The notes under the pieces were generated by a model that saw only the letters and a list, made by a program, of their open reading frames with translations, did not search any database and was not told the DNA's origin. A stretch of 14,677 nt of DNA, taken from assembly GCA_044339595.1 (NCBI GenBank), contig JBIIVF010000057.1:1-14677 (forward strand), given 5' to 3'. Below are positions 1 through 7,238 of the stretch, one piece after another. The position numbers and the translations under genes were made by a program. Origin of the DNA: CAZTGZ01 sp044339595 (GTDB lineage: Bacteria > Bacteroidota > Bacteroidia > NS11-12g > UBA9320). Numbering within the stretch: position 1 is the first letter of the stretch; every line of letters starts with the position of its first letter.

Positions 1-147
1 CTCGTATTCATCGAGTTTCCATTGCTGAATGCCTTCATCGAGCAGGGTGATCGCCTTTTTATTGCCTTTTCCGGTGGTTTGTGATCCTGCACATCCATAA
101 AAAAAGATGAACAAAGTGCAGAGCAATAGGGCCGGTATTTTATTCAT
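1..147 (-). CDS. Lipoprotein, N-terminal fragment (runs off left edge)
   Basis: Only the first 49 codons are in the window; the gene continues past position 1. The reading starts at an ATG (147-145) and gives a hydrophobic signal segment ending in a lipobox-like FFYGC, with Cys19 as the probable lipidated residue, followed by a Gly/Ser/Thr/Lys-rich spacer. The next stretch (about residues 32-49, KKAITLLDEGIQQWKLDEYE) looks like the first helix pair of a TPR-type repeat, but one partial repeat is not enough for a firm family call. Its start codon overlaps the last 8 bases of the metallophosphoesterase gene, so it is probably translated as the distal gene of the same operon. The product is expected to be anchored in the outer or inner membrane facing the periplasm. 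Confidence 0.7.
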   Translation of the reverse strand, partial: MNKIPALLLCTLFIFFYGCAGSQTTGKGNKKAITLLDEGIQQWKLDEYE

Positions 148-658
148 TTTTAGATGCATGTTCAATGATTTTAGGGCATTCGATCACATTCAGGTTTTGC
201 ACAATGCCGTTGTTTACTTCAAAGGTAAGCCAGGTTCTTACTTTATGGAACCCATGGATGCCCGCTGCTCCCGGATTCATGTGAATCAACTTTAACCCTG
301 CATCCCGCATCACTTTCAGAATATGCGAATGTCCGCTAATGAATAAGCCACTGTGCTGCTGCATAATTTTATCTTTCACGCCCAAAGAATATCGACCCGG
401 ATAACCTCCTATGTGGGTGATATATACCTTTAAACCTTCACAGGTAAAATAAAGATGTTTTGGATAAAGCTGTCGGCATGATTGATTATCGATATTACCG
501 TAAACGCCACGCAATAAAGGGGTATGAGCAATCAGTTTTTCATGCACCTGCGGCCCCCAATCGCCCGCATGCCAGGTTTCATCCGCCAAAGCAGCATAGT
601 GTAGCATTTTGTCATCGACAAAGCCGTGTGTGTCGGATAGCAGAAGTATTTTCTTCAA
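140..658 (-). CDS. YfcE/MJ0936-type metallophosphoesterase
   Basis: This 172-residue protein is a small calcineurin-like phosphoesterase, the usual length for the YfcE/MJ0936 group. All metal-binding motifs are visible in order: SDTH at 8-11, GD at 32-33, GNID at 54-57, TH at 81-82, GHSH at 109-112, then the typical NPGA at 128-131. Such enzymes hydrolyse phosphodiester bonds with a two-metal centre (often Mn), and cellular substrates are rarely known. There is no signal peptide, so it should be cytoplasmic. The start is a TTG (658-656); it is chosen because the next residues, KKILLLSDTHG, match the normal family N terminus and no ATG lies upstream in frame before the preceding gene. The gene follows the DUF3127 gene by 44 bases and overlaps the downstream lipoprotein gene by 8 bases. 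Confidence 0.93.
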   Translation of the reverse strand: MKKILLLSDTHGFVDDKMLHYAALADETWHAGDWGPQVHEKLIAHTPLLRGVYGNIDNQSCRQLYPKHLYFTCEGLKVYITHIGGYPGRYSLGVKDKIMQQHSGLFISGHSHILKVMRDAGLKLIHMNPGAAGIHGFHKVRTWLTFEVNNGIVQNLNVIECPKIIEHASKNE

Positions 659-667
659 GGGCAGCGC

Positions 668-696
668 GTTCGTCGAAATGTTAAAATTCGGCGAAC
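668..696. repeat. Imperfect inverted repeat in the DUF3127-phosphoesterase gap
   Basis: Arms GTTCGTCGAA (668-677) and TTCGGCGAAC (687-696) pair over 10 bases around a 9-base loop. On the plus strand the one non-Watson-Crick position is a U-G wobble; in the minus-strand operon transcript it is a C-A mismatch. No T-tract follows on the minus side, so it does not look like a normal intrinsic terminator. It could be an mRNA-processing or stability hairpin between the two genes, or chance. Confidence 0.35.
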
Positions 697-702
697 TTCG
701 AA

Positions 703-1059
703 TTAAAATGGCAAATCGTCACTTAAATCACTGTCTTCAGTGAAGGTTTCTGGAACAAATTCTTCCGGCGCTTTTGCTGTATTTCCGCCATCGGCTTCAA
801 TTTTCCAAGCACGCACATCGGTGTACCATTTTCCTTGGTATTCGCGCGATTCAATGTTGATGGAAACTTTCAAATCCTGACCTACATTCAGATTTTTTAA
901 ATCATCTACACGCTCATTCCAGCATGAGATGCAAATCTTTTTTGGGTATGTTTCTTTGGTTTCCAACACAAATTCGCGCTTTTTCCATTCGCCACGTTGA
1001 CTGCTTCCGGATTGTTCATCCAATAGTGAGAATACTCTTCCTGTTATTTCTAAGCTCAT
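703..1059 (-). CDS. DUF3127 protein with SSB-like acidic C-terminal tip
   Basis: This 118-residue cytoplasmic protein matches my memory of DUF3127, a small single-domain family common in Bacteroidota and generally considered OB-fold-like. The core (about 1-90) opens with MSLEITGRV, has the conserved run EWKKREFVLET, and ends around KWYTDVRAWKIE. It is followed by a disordered, acidic Pro/Glu/Asp tail ending DSDLSDDLPF (109-118). That tip closely resembles the C-terminal tip of bacterial single-stranded DNA-binding protein (DDDIPF in E. coli SSB), which docks replication and repair partners. The sequence shows the fold-like core and tail; a role in nucleic-acid metabolism is inference. It is the first gene of the minus-strand group and faces a divergent exporter gene across 120 bases that contain a candidate promoter. 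Confidence 0.88.
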   Translation of the reverse strand: MSLEITGRVFSLLDEQSGSSQRGEWKKREFVLETKETYPKKICISCWNERVDDLKNLNVGQDLKVSINIESREYQGKWYTDVRAWKIEADGGNTAKAPEEFVPETFTEDSDLSDDLPF

Positions 1060-1084
1060 ATTGTTCTTTATTTTTTCTTTTGTA

Positions 1085-1117
1085 CGAAGATATTAACTAC
1101 GAATTCATTTTAACAAA
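1085..1117 (-). promoter_or_regulatory. Candidate Bacteroidota promoter for the DUF3127 operon
   Basis: On the minus strand TTTG (1117-1114) is followed after 21 bases by TATCTTCG (1092-1085), which matches 7 of 8 positions of the Bacteroidota -7 box TAnnTTTG, at a spacing close to the usual one. Transcription would begin near 1080, leaving about 20 bases before the ATG at 1059. This is motif matching by eye in AT-rich DNA, so confidence is limited. Confidence 0.4.
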
Positions 1118-1179
1118 GACCTTTGGATAAATTAGCCAAATTGTTCAAAAGTCACGATGAGTAATTACCTTAGTGCGCC

Positions 1180-1785
1180 ATGGATGTAGTCATTGCTTTT
1201 CTTCTCACCATTTTCTTGAGCTTTTGGGGCTCTCTTCAGTTGGGGCTTGTAAACGTAAAGGTGATACAGACTGCTTTGAAATATGGCATGCAAAAAGCCC
1301 TAAACGTGGCCATGGGAGGGAGTTTGCCGGAAGTTATTTATGCCGGATTGGCTTTGTTGGCCGCTGCTGAAATCAGCCGACATGAAAATCTCATCAAGTT
1401 TTTTGGTTATCTGATGATTCCGGTTTTTATGGGCTTGGGGATTTACTATCTTACCTTAAAATCTAAACCTGTTCAACCCAATGATAAACCCGCCGGATTT
1501 AAAACCGGCTTTTTGCTGGGCATGGTGAATCCGCAACTGATTTTATACTGGACATTGATGTTCCTCTATATTCGAAAATGGGTGCTGGTTGAGGGAATCA
1601 TCCTAAAGGTGTTTTTGTCTATCGGTGCGGCTGTCGGCGCTTTTCTGGCTTTATGGATGTTTGCAGCACTTGCTATATCTAAAAAGGACTTCATTTTGAC
1701 AAAATCGGGCCATAAAATCGAAAAAATCATCGGAATGCTTTTTATTGCGTTGGCCATATGGGAAATAGCATCAAAATTCTTTTAA
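1180..1785 (+). CDS. LysE/RhtB-family transporter
   Basis: This 201-residue integral membrane protein has the length and roughly six hydrophobic segments (about 2-24, 40-64, 72-92, 108-127, 136-165, 181-200) of the LysE/RhtB exporter superfamily, which exports amino acids or similar small molecules in exchange for protons or ions. The family pattern is seen in the first hairpin (GSLQLGLVNVKVIQTALKYG) and in the glycine-rich second helix (AMGGSLPEVIYAGLALL). The Pro-Pro-Gly or Pro-Gly-Pro usually found in the first hairpin is replaced by Gln-Leu-Gly. The substrate cannot be read from sequence. The downstream propeller gene starts inside its last 28 bases, so the two are likely cotranscribed and translationally coupled, although no functional link is obvious. 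Confidence 0.85.
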   Translation: MDVVIAFLLTIFLSFWGSLQLGLVNVKVIQTALKYGMQKALNVAMGGSLPEVIYAGLALLAAAEISRHENLIKFFGYLMIPVFMGLGIYYLTLKSKPVQPNDKPAGFKTGFLLGMVNPQLILYWTLMFLYIRKWVLVEGIILKVFLSIGAAVGAFLALWMFAALAISKKDFILTKSGHKIEKIIGMLFIALAIWEIASKFF

Positions 1786-3845
1786 GCATTGTTTTTTACA
1801 GCGTTGGTTTGATGGTGTATGCACAAACTATTCGTATGAAATGGAAGCCAATTGGCCCATTCGAGACCCCGAAACCGGATGTAGATACCGGATATGTTAC
1901 TCCCACAGGAATGGGATGGATCGAATCGGTGGCAGATGCCGGTAATGGGGTGATGTTTGCCGGTTCTAACTCAGGAGGTCTGTATAAAACAGAAGATTTA
2001 GGCAAAAAATGGGAATTCGTGCCCATATCCAGCGTCACATACGGCATTCTTGATTTGAAAGTTTTTCCTGAATTGAACCAAATCTGGGCTGCTACCGGTA
2101 CCACGGTGAATGCTGAACCTTTTGGAATTGGAGTGATGCGCAGCGACGATATGGGTAAGACTTGGAATCATACAGCCCTTAAATACGTTCCTCACGAGAA
2201 AAAGGCGGTATGGCAGTTTGTAGTGCTAAATCATAAACAAGAAGCCATCGCAGCCGTAACTCAGAACCACATTGTGTATGCAGAAAAAGGAATGGATCAG
2301 CCGGTGGAGCGGTTTGGAGGCGAGAAATACCAGTTTCGTCAGTTGATCATTCATCCACGGGAGCAAAAAATATGGTATGCCTCCGGAAATCATCTATGCA
2401 TCAGCTATAATCAGGGTAGAGATTGGGTAGTGGTGAATGAAAAACTGCTTGCCAATCATCAGAAGAACACAGAAATGCCCATTTCCAGAATTGCGATTGC
2501 GCTGTCGCCCTCAAACCCTGATCATGTATGGGCTGCGTATCAATTGAATTATACCAACTATATTCAGCTCTCTCGCGACAAAGGAAATACCTGGCAAATT
2601 ATGGGTACCAACCGCGCCATCAGTCGATTCGATATCCATCATGCCGAATTGATGGAAGACCCCAGTGATAGCAATATTCTCTATGCCGGGGCGGTTAGAA
2701 TGTATGTGAGCAAAGACCGTGGGAAAACATTCAATTCTGTTTCGAATCCGGCTTGGGCAACCCCTTCTTTTATGCACGACGATATCCGATCACTTGAAGT
2801 TACACGCAATGGTGATGTTTTGACAGGGAATGACGGCGGGGTATCGATGAGCAGAGATAAAGGCAATTCCTGGCAGTCTTTGAATGGCAAAGGTTTGACC
2901 ATTACCCAAATTTACTCCATGGCGCTGCATCCAAAGAGAAAGGGTGATCTCATTATCGGTTGTCAGGATTTGAGTACCATGAAATATTTTAAAGGGAAAT
3001 GGTCTAATACCAGCCGTTTGTATGGTGATGGTGGCCCGTGTTTATATCGCGATGGGGATGTGCCTTGGGCAATCATTAGTCAAAATGCAATGTTGCTGGC
3101 TTCAGACAATGACGGAGAAAGTTGGAATAGCATTGGTAACCCACAGATTACCAATAAATTATACTTTCCATTACTCAATGATCCATTTCAGAAAGAAGTA
3201 TTATATGCGGGATGGTATAACCTTTGGCGGAAGAGTGGAGATGAATGGTGGGAAAATCTCAGTGAGAAAATAGATGGAGGCGGTTTTGCCATTCAAGCGG
3301 TGACCATTGCGAATGGGAAGCCGTTTCAAGGATATTTGGCCTATGATCAACCTGCCTGGAAAACAGGAGAGGAGTTGCGCGGAAAGTTATTTTCAGGCAA
3401 AGAAGTCGAAGGGAAAATTGTTTGGACCGACATCACTAAAAATCTACCCATACTCAGTTGGCGTTACATCCGTGCTTTGGCCACCATCCCGGGAGATAGT
3501 TTGCAGATTTGGGCCGGACTCGAAGGTTTGGGTGATTCATCCCAAGCGAATAGGCTCTTTTATTCTTCGGATGGCGGAACAAGCTGGAAAGATATTACTA
3601 AGGGATTACCGGTCACCTCTGTAAACAAGATTTGGGTGATGCAAAATCGAAAAACAACCGTTTGGGCTTCGACGGATGAAGGATTTTGGGTTTATTTCGA
3701 CAATCTATGGAATGCGGCAGGAAAGAATCTACCAAAAATGATCATCAAAGACTTTTATCTTACCGATGACCAAAAAGAGATGTACTTGGCCACGTATGGA
3801 AGCGGGGTTTGGAAGGCAAAAATTAAACGGCGTTATCGCAAATAG
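1758..3845 (+). CDS. Secreted Asp-box (BNR/sortilin-like) beta-propeller
   Basis: The product (695 residues) has a clear signal peptide (about 1-22, ending VYAQ) and then a repeat region filled with Asp-box hairpins, S/T-x-D-x-G-x-x-W: at about 77-85, 128-136, 272-279, 318-325, 365-372, 448-456 and 603-610, with degenerate copies at 216-223 and 638-644. This is the architecture of VPS10/sortilin-like or xyloglucanase-like propellers, probably 7-10 blades or two fused propellers. No hydrolase catalytic motif is evident, so binding or scaffolding is as likely as enzymatic activity. It lacks a T9SS sorting domain, ending instead in a basic tail (KIKRRYRK), so it may stay periplasmic. The start at 1758 is chosen because a later Met would remove the signal peptide. 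Its stop codon abuts the stop codon of the convergent DUF2279 gene with no base between. Confidence 0.9.
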   Translation: MGNSIKILLSIVFYSVGLMVYAQTIRMKWKPIGPFETPKPDVDTGYVTPTGMGWIESVADAGNGVMFAGSNSGGLYKTEDLGKKWEFVPISSVTYGILDLKVFPELNQIWAATGTTVNAEPFGIGVMRSDDMGKTWNHTALKYVPHEKKAVWQFVVLNHKQEAIAAVTQNHIVYAEKGMDQPVERFGGEKYQFRQLIIHPREQKIWYASGNHLCISYNQGRDWVVVNEKLLANHQKNTEMPISRIAIALSPSNPDHVWAAYQLNYTNYIQLSRDKGNTWQIMGTNRAISRFDIHHAELMEDPSDSNILYAGAVRMYVSKDRGKTFNSVSNPAWATPSFMHDDIRSLEVTRNGDVLTGNDGGVSMSRDKGNSWQSLNGKGLTITQIYSMALHPKRKGDLIIGCQDLSTMKYFKGKWSNTSRLYGDGGPCLYRDGDVPWAIISQNAMLLASDNDGESWNSIGNPQITNKLYFPLLNDPFQKEVLYAGWYNLWRKSGDEWWENLSEKIDGGGFAIQAVTIANGKPFQGYLAYDQPAWKTGEELRGKLFSGKEVEGKIVWTDITKNLPILSWRYIRALATIPGDSLQIWAGLEGLGDSSQANRLFYSSDGGTSWKDITKGLPVTSVNKIWVMQNRKTTVWASTDEGFWVYFDNLWNAAGKNLPKMIIKDFYLTDDQKEMYLATYGSGVWKAKIKRRYRK

Positions 3846-4745
3846 TTAGAATGCAATCCATTGAAATTGAGGTGTTTGATCTTTTTCAAAAGACACTCCC
3901 GGCATCGGGAATTTGACGCAGTTCAACACAAACAAGGTTGATTTCAACCATTTTTTCTTCACGGGAATTTTCCTCAAATCCAGGTCTGCCGCCAAATAAC
4001 CCTGTCTTTTACGCTCAAAAGGATCTTGAATTACGCCCTCATACAGGAGCTCTAAATTATCAAAACCTCCGGTCATTCCATGGGCTCCATAGCCCACGGC
4101 TAAACCCAACCAACGAGGGAGTTTCGAAGTTTCCGGTAACCAGGTCGCAGGGGTGGTCGAAAGCCAGTAAATCTGTCCATTGTAATCTTTAAAAAGTCGC
4201 TCGATATGCGATGACCCCAACACATTGGGCCTATATTGCGCGTAAAAAGTAGGCGCATACGAAAGTTTCATGGTCACCCGCTGCTCTTTAAATGTTAATT
4301 CTTGACCAATTACCAACGCAGAACCGAGAGTATTGGCCATTAAATCGCCCCAACTGGCTCCCCAGCCTTTGCTGAATCCATCCATGATTTCTACACCCGC
4401 TTGTATCCACCAACCATAACTTCCTCCGATCCAAATACTTGCTTTCTCCGAATAACCGGCCCAGCGCATCATTTGAATACCGGTGAGTCCTTCGTAATAG
4501 CAACTATATGCATGTCCCAACTTATCCATTTGAAGCCATTCGGCGTTATCATTAAAAAAATGGAACTTCTCCATGGGATAGTCTTTGTACCAAAGTTGGT
4601 ACAATCCGGTCATGGCGCCTGTGTAAGCTACCGTGTTGGCCGAAATCAGAATTTTTTTTCTTTGTCGAAGGCTATCGTTTGACTGGGCTTGAGAACAAAC
4701 CGTAAATAGCCAAAACCCCGCAAGGAAAATGAATTTGTTAAGCAA
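3846..4745 (-). CDS. DUF2279 (YfiM-like) envelope protein
   Basis: The core matches DUF2279: MDKLGHAY followed by a Tyr/Trp-rich stretch, then VEIMDGFSKGWGASWGDLMAN, which carries the conserved E..DG....wG.S.gD..aN signature. This family groups small exported proteins of unknown function including YfiM. I place the start at a TTG (4745-4743), giving 299 residues that open directly with a signal peptide (about 1-21, ending CSQAQ) and an 8-base overlap with the upstream phosphohexomutase gene. The frame stays open upstream to ATGs at 4793 and 4835, but those would add a charged, non-hydrophobic leader encoded entirely inside the upstream gene. The C-terminal half (about 190-299) is not a domain I recognise; its alternating aromatic pattern could fit membrane-associated strands. 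It is the last gene of the four-gene run. Confidence 0.85.
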   Translation of the reverse strand: MLNKFIFLAGFWLFTVCSQAQSNDSLRQRKKILISANTVAYTGAMTGLYQLWYKDYPMEKFHFFNDNAEWLQMDKLGHAYSCYYEGLTGIQMMRWAGYSEKASIWIGGSYGWWIQAGVEIMDGFSKGWGASWGDLMANTLGSALVIGQELTFKEQRVTMKLSYAPTFYAQYRPNVLGSSHIERLFKDYNGQIYWLSTTPATWLPETSKLPRWLGLAVGYGAHGMTGGFDNLELLYEGVIQDPFERKRQGYLAADLDLRKIPVKKKWLKSTLFVLNCVKFPMPGVSFEKDQTPQFQWIAF

Positions 4746-6162
4746 AGAGGGTATTTCTGGTTTCGTCGAGAATCTTTCTGACCATTTCGGCATTTTCGGC
4801 TTCGGCATAGATGCGCAACACCGGTTCGGTTCCACTCGGACGTATCATCACCCAACGTTCATCACCCAGGTGGAATTTAAATCCATCCAGATCTTCAACA
4901 TTTTGCACATGGAAAGTTCCAAAGCGCGCATACTGGCGGTTAACGCAATGCTGAATGATTTCTTGCTTTTTGGCTTCTTCTACATGTAAATCATCGCGGT
5001 CGAGTGCAAATGGACCGGTTATAGCGTATACATCGTTGATGAGATCGTCCAAAGACTTGCCAGTTTTGGCCATGTATTCCCAAATCACCAATCCAATCCA
5101 TATTCCATCTCGTTCCGGAATATGTCCTTTGATGGCGATACCACCGGATTCTTCTCCTCCAATCAACACATCCTCTGCAACAATAATATCGCAGATGTAT
5201 TTGAATCCAATGCGGGTGGTTTCTTGCGGCAATCCGAAATGGTCACACATTTTCTTGATTCTGGAGGTACAGCTGAAACTGTTCACTACTTTTCCGTTCA
5301 TCCCTTTAAACTGATGCAAATAATTGATCAGTATTAAGATGATGTGGTGCGAATCAATGAACTTGCCTTCTTTGTTGTAGAGACCAATTCTATCCGCATC
5401 TCCGTCTGTTGCGAGACCGGAATCAATATCACCGGCCATTTCAATCATTTCTGAAAACTCACGCAAGTTTTTATGGATGGGTTCAGGTGCTTGTCCTTCA
5501 AATCCCGGGTTATGGTCGCAATGCAAAAAAGTGGCATCCGGCATCAAATGGCGCATCACATCCTGACCCGCACCAAACATCGCATCGTAAGCAAAATTTA
5601 ACCTTGGATCCTGTATGGTTTTCATGTCAAACTGAGCATTCACCTGATCTTCGTACATCCCTTCTGCGTCAATGACTTCGATCATGCCGGTGGTTTTGTA
5701 ATATTCGTAGGCCGCAGGTTGAACGGAGATGTTCTCCGGAATTAGATTTTCTATTTTGTCAATTTCGGAGGGAGATGCAGGTCCGCCATAAGATGCCTTG
5801 ATCTTAAAACCATTGTAAGAAGGGGGATTATGGCTAGCCGTAATCACGATACCTGCTATGCTTCCTGTTTTTTGAGTCGCCAGAGATACCATTGGAGTGC
5901 TTACAAAATGCTCATTCACCAGCACTTTTACACCGTGTTCTGCCAGCACGCGTGCTGTGGTTTCCATAAATAACCTGCCACCAAATCGGCAGTCGAATCC
6001 GATGACCATCACAGGATTTTCTGTTAACGATTTCCCCCAGAGGGCGGTAGCTTCAGCCACTCTTGATACGTTTTCTACCGTGTAAGTGTCTGCAATGATG
6101 GCTCTCCAACCATCCGTTCCGAATTTAATTGTGTGTTTCATTGATTTGGGTGCAACATTCAT
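4738..6162 (-). CDS. Phosphoglucomutase/phosphomannomutase-family phosphohexomutase
   Basis: This 474-residue cytoplasmic enzyme belongs to the alpha-D-phosphohexomutase superfamily, which moves phosphate between C1 and C6 of a hexose phosphate through a phosphoserine. All four signature loops are present: the active-site TASHNP with phosphoserine Ser110, the metal loop DGDADR (253-258), the sugar loop GGEESGG (335-341) and the phosphate-binding RPSGTEP (441-447). Whether the substrate is glucose-, mannose- or glucosamine-phosphate cannot be settled by eye. The ATG at 6162 overlaps the stop of the upstream gene as ATGA, which favours coupled translation; an alternative ATG at 6141 would begin MKHTIKFGTDGWR, closer to the usual family N terminus. 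It is third in the four-gene run, and the DUF2279 gene starts at its end. Confidence 0.93.
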   Translation of the reverse strand: MNVAPKSMKHTIKFGTDGWRAIIADTYTVENVSRVAEATALWGKSLTENPVMVIGFDCRFGGRLFMETTARVLAEHGVKVLVNEHFVSTPMVSLATQKTGSIAGIVITASHNPPSYNGFKIKASYGGPASPSEIDKIENLIPENISVQPAAYEYYKTTGMIEVIDAEGMYEDQVNAQFDMKTIQDPRLNFAYDAMFGAGQDVMRHLMPDATFLHCDHNPGFEGQAPEPIHKNLREFSEMIEMAGDIDSGLATDGDADRIGLYNKEGKFIDSHHIILILINYLHQFKGMNGKVVNSFSCTSRIKKMCDHFGLPQETTRIGFKYICDIIVAEDVLIGGEESGGIAIKGHIPERDGIWIGLVIWEYMAKTGKSLDDLINDVYAITGPFALDRDDLHVEEAKKQEIIQHCVNRQYARFGTFHVQNVEDLDGFKFHLGDERWVMIRPSGTEPVLRIYAEAENAEMVRKILDETRNTLFA

Positions 6163-7232
6163 AGCAAAGGGGTCAGTTGGTTCCAGGGTGATTCTTTCAA
6201 ACCCTGCTGATATTTTGATGATTCGTGAAAATAAATTTCCTGGTGATTAATTCTTGATAGGGTATATTGGTAGCTGTGCAATGACAGGTATTCTTTCAGC
6301 GACCGAAGTTCAACTGTGATACCCAATCCATCCATTTGAGCCTCACTTAATGGCTTTAATGGTTTACCCTCTACAAAAATGGCGACCTGCGTGATAAAGG
6401 TCTCCTCAAGTCCATTGCGTTTGGTTCTAATTTCAATGATTGAAATGCTCGAAACCTGAATTTTTGCTTTGGGGTTGAGATAGTTGAGTACTTCATTTCC
6501 CCCCAAATTGTAGAAGATTTCTTTGTTTGCATTTAAATATTGATTCAAAGCCTCCATCAACGCTTTATTTTGTTGGAATCCGGGTTGAATCACCAATTCA
6601 ATTTCCTTGTTGTTAGTAATTTTAAACGCATTGCTCGCTATCTTAGGATTTCTGAAAAGATCATTTTGTAATTGCAAGCTTTCAGCCATGTTCTGCTGAA
6701 AGTTGTTTTTCCCAAATTGCACAATATTGAAAGGATAAGCTTTGCTGTAAAGAGCATCCCAATAAGTCAAATTGGCAGGGCCATTGGCATTGGTCTCTAT
6801 CACCACTGATTTGAGCATTTCATTCAATTCAGAGGCATCCACAAATCCATATAAGACCTTTTGGCCTTGAATGCTTTCATTGATAAAGGTAAATCCGATG
6901 ATATTGAACTCAAATTCTTTTCGTTCTTGTCGCCATATCTCATTCAAAAAAAGGTCCTTACAATCGATCATTTTGGTAAGGGTACTTCTTTCGATGGCTT
7001 CAAGGGCATCAGGGGCTATTTTGACTTGTTTTTGAGGTCCATCCCAAAGGGTGATGTCTCCTGACATGATTTTTTTATACATCAGGGCAGGTATTTTTTC
7101 TACAAGATTAAAGCCCAATGAATCATGTTGTCCTGCTTTGCTTAGATGCACCAAAACGGGGGTATAGTCGAAAGCTGCGAAAGATTTCGAAACCATCATC
7201 AAACAAAAAAGCAAAACGGTAGTGAATCTCAT
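6159..7232 (-). CDS. Secreted protein of unknown function, possibly GldN/PorN-like
   Basis: This 357-residue protein opens with a signal peptide (about 1-19, ending SKSFA), so it should be periplasmic or outer-membrane associated. I cannot assign it to a family with confidence. Residues about 45-180 follow the order of elements I remember for the gliding/T9SS protein GldN/PorN: a short helix with SGDIT and an aromatic, a linker, then EIWRQERKEFEFNIIGF resembling the 'WYFDK...RLLGI' core, and an aromatic stretch around TYWDALYSKAYPFNIVQF. The C-terminal half (about 210-357) is outside that resemblance. The gene starts 6 bases after the glutaryl-CoA dehydrogenase stop and its stop overlaps the phosphohexomutase start (ATGA), so it lies inside the operon. 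The GldN link is a remote inference from memory. Confidence 0.8.
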   Translation of the reverse strand: MRFTTVLLFCLMMVSKSFAAFDYTPVLVHLSKAGQHDSLGFNLVEKIPALMYKKIMSGDITLWDGPQKQVKIAPDALEAIERSTLTKMIDCKDLFLNEIWRQERKEFEFNIIGFTFINESIQGQKVLYGFVDASELNEMLKSVVIETNANGPANLTYWDALYSKAYPFNIVQFGKNNFQQNMAESLQLQNDLFRNPKIASNAFKITNNKEIELVIQPGFQQNKALMEALNQYLNANKEIFYNLGGNEVLNYLNPKAKIQVSSISIIEIRTKRNGLEETFITQVAIFVEGKPLKPLSEAQMDGLGITVELRSLKEYLSLHSYQYTLSRINHQEIYFHESSKYQQGLKESPWNQLTPLL

Positions 7233-7238
7233 TTTGGA

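Noticed and set aside
107..295. 62-codon plus-strand frame at the left edge
   Set aside because: It is antisense to the lipoprotein start and phosphoesterase end; both minus-strand products have recognisable features and this one has none.
1796..2104. 102-codon minus-strand open frame
   Set aside because: It is antisense to the signal peptide and first Asp-boxes of the propeller gene and has no domain of its own.
1758..3845. Sialidase or glycoside hydrolase call for the Asp-box protein
   Set aside because: Asp-boxes alone occur in sortilins, photosystem assembly factors and many non-enzymes; no sialidase Arg triad or hydrolase acid pair could be identified by eye.
4746..4835. Longer N terminus for the DUF2279 protein (ATG at 4835 or 4793)
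   Set aside because: The added residues are charged, lie wholly inside the phosphohexomutase gene and would bury the signal peptide; the TTG at 4745 puts the signal sequence at the N terminus.
4955..5314. 119-codon plus-strand open frame
   Set aside because: It lies entirely antisense to the phosphohexomutase gene, whose four signature motifs are intact, and its translation resembles no family.
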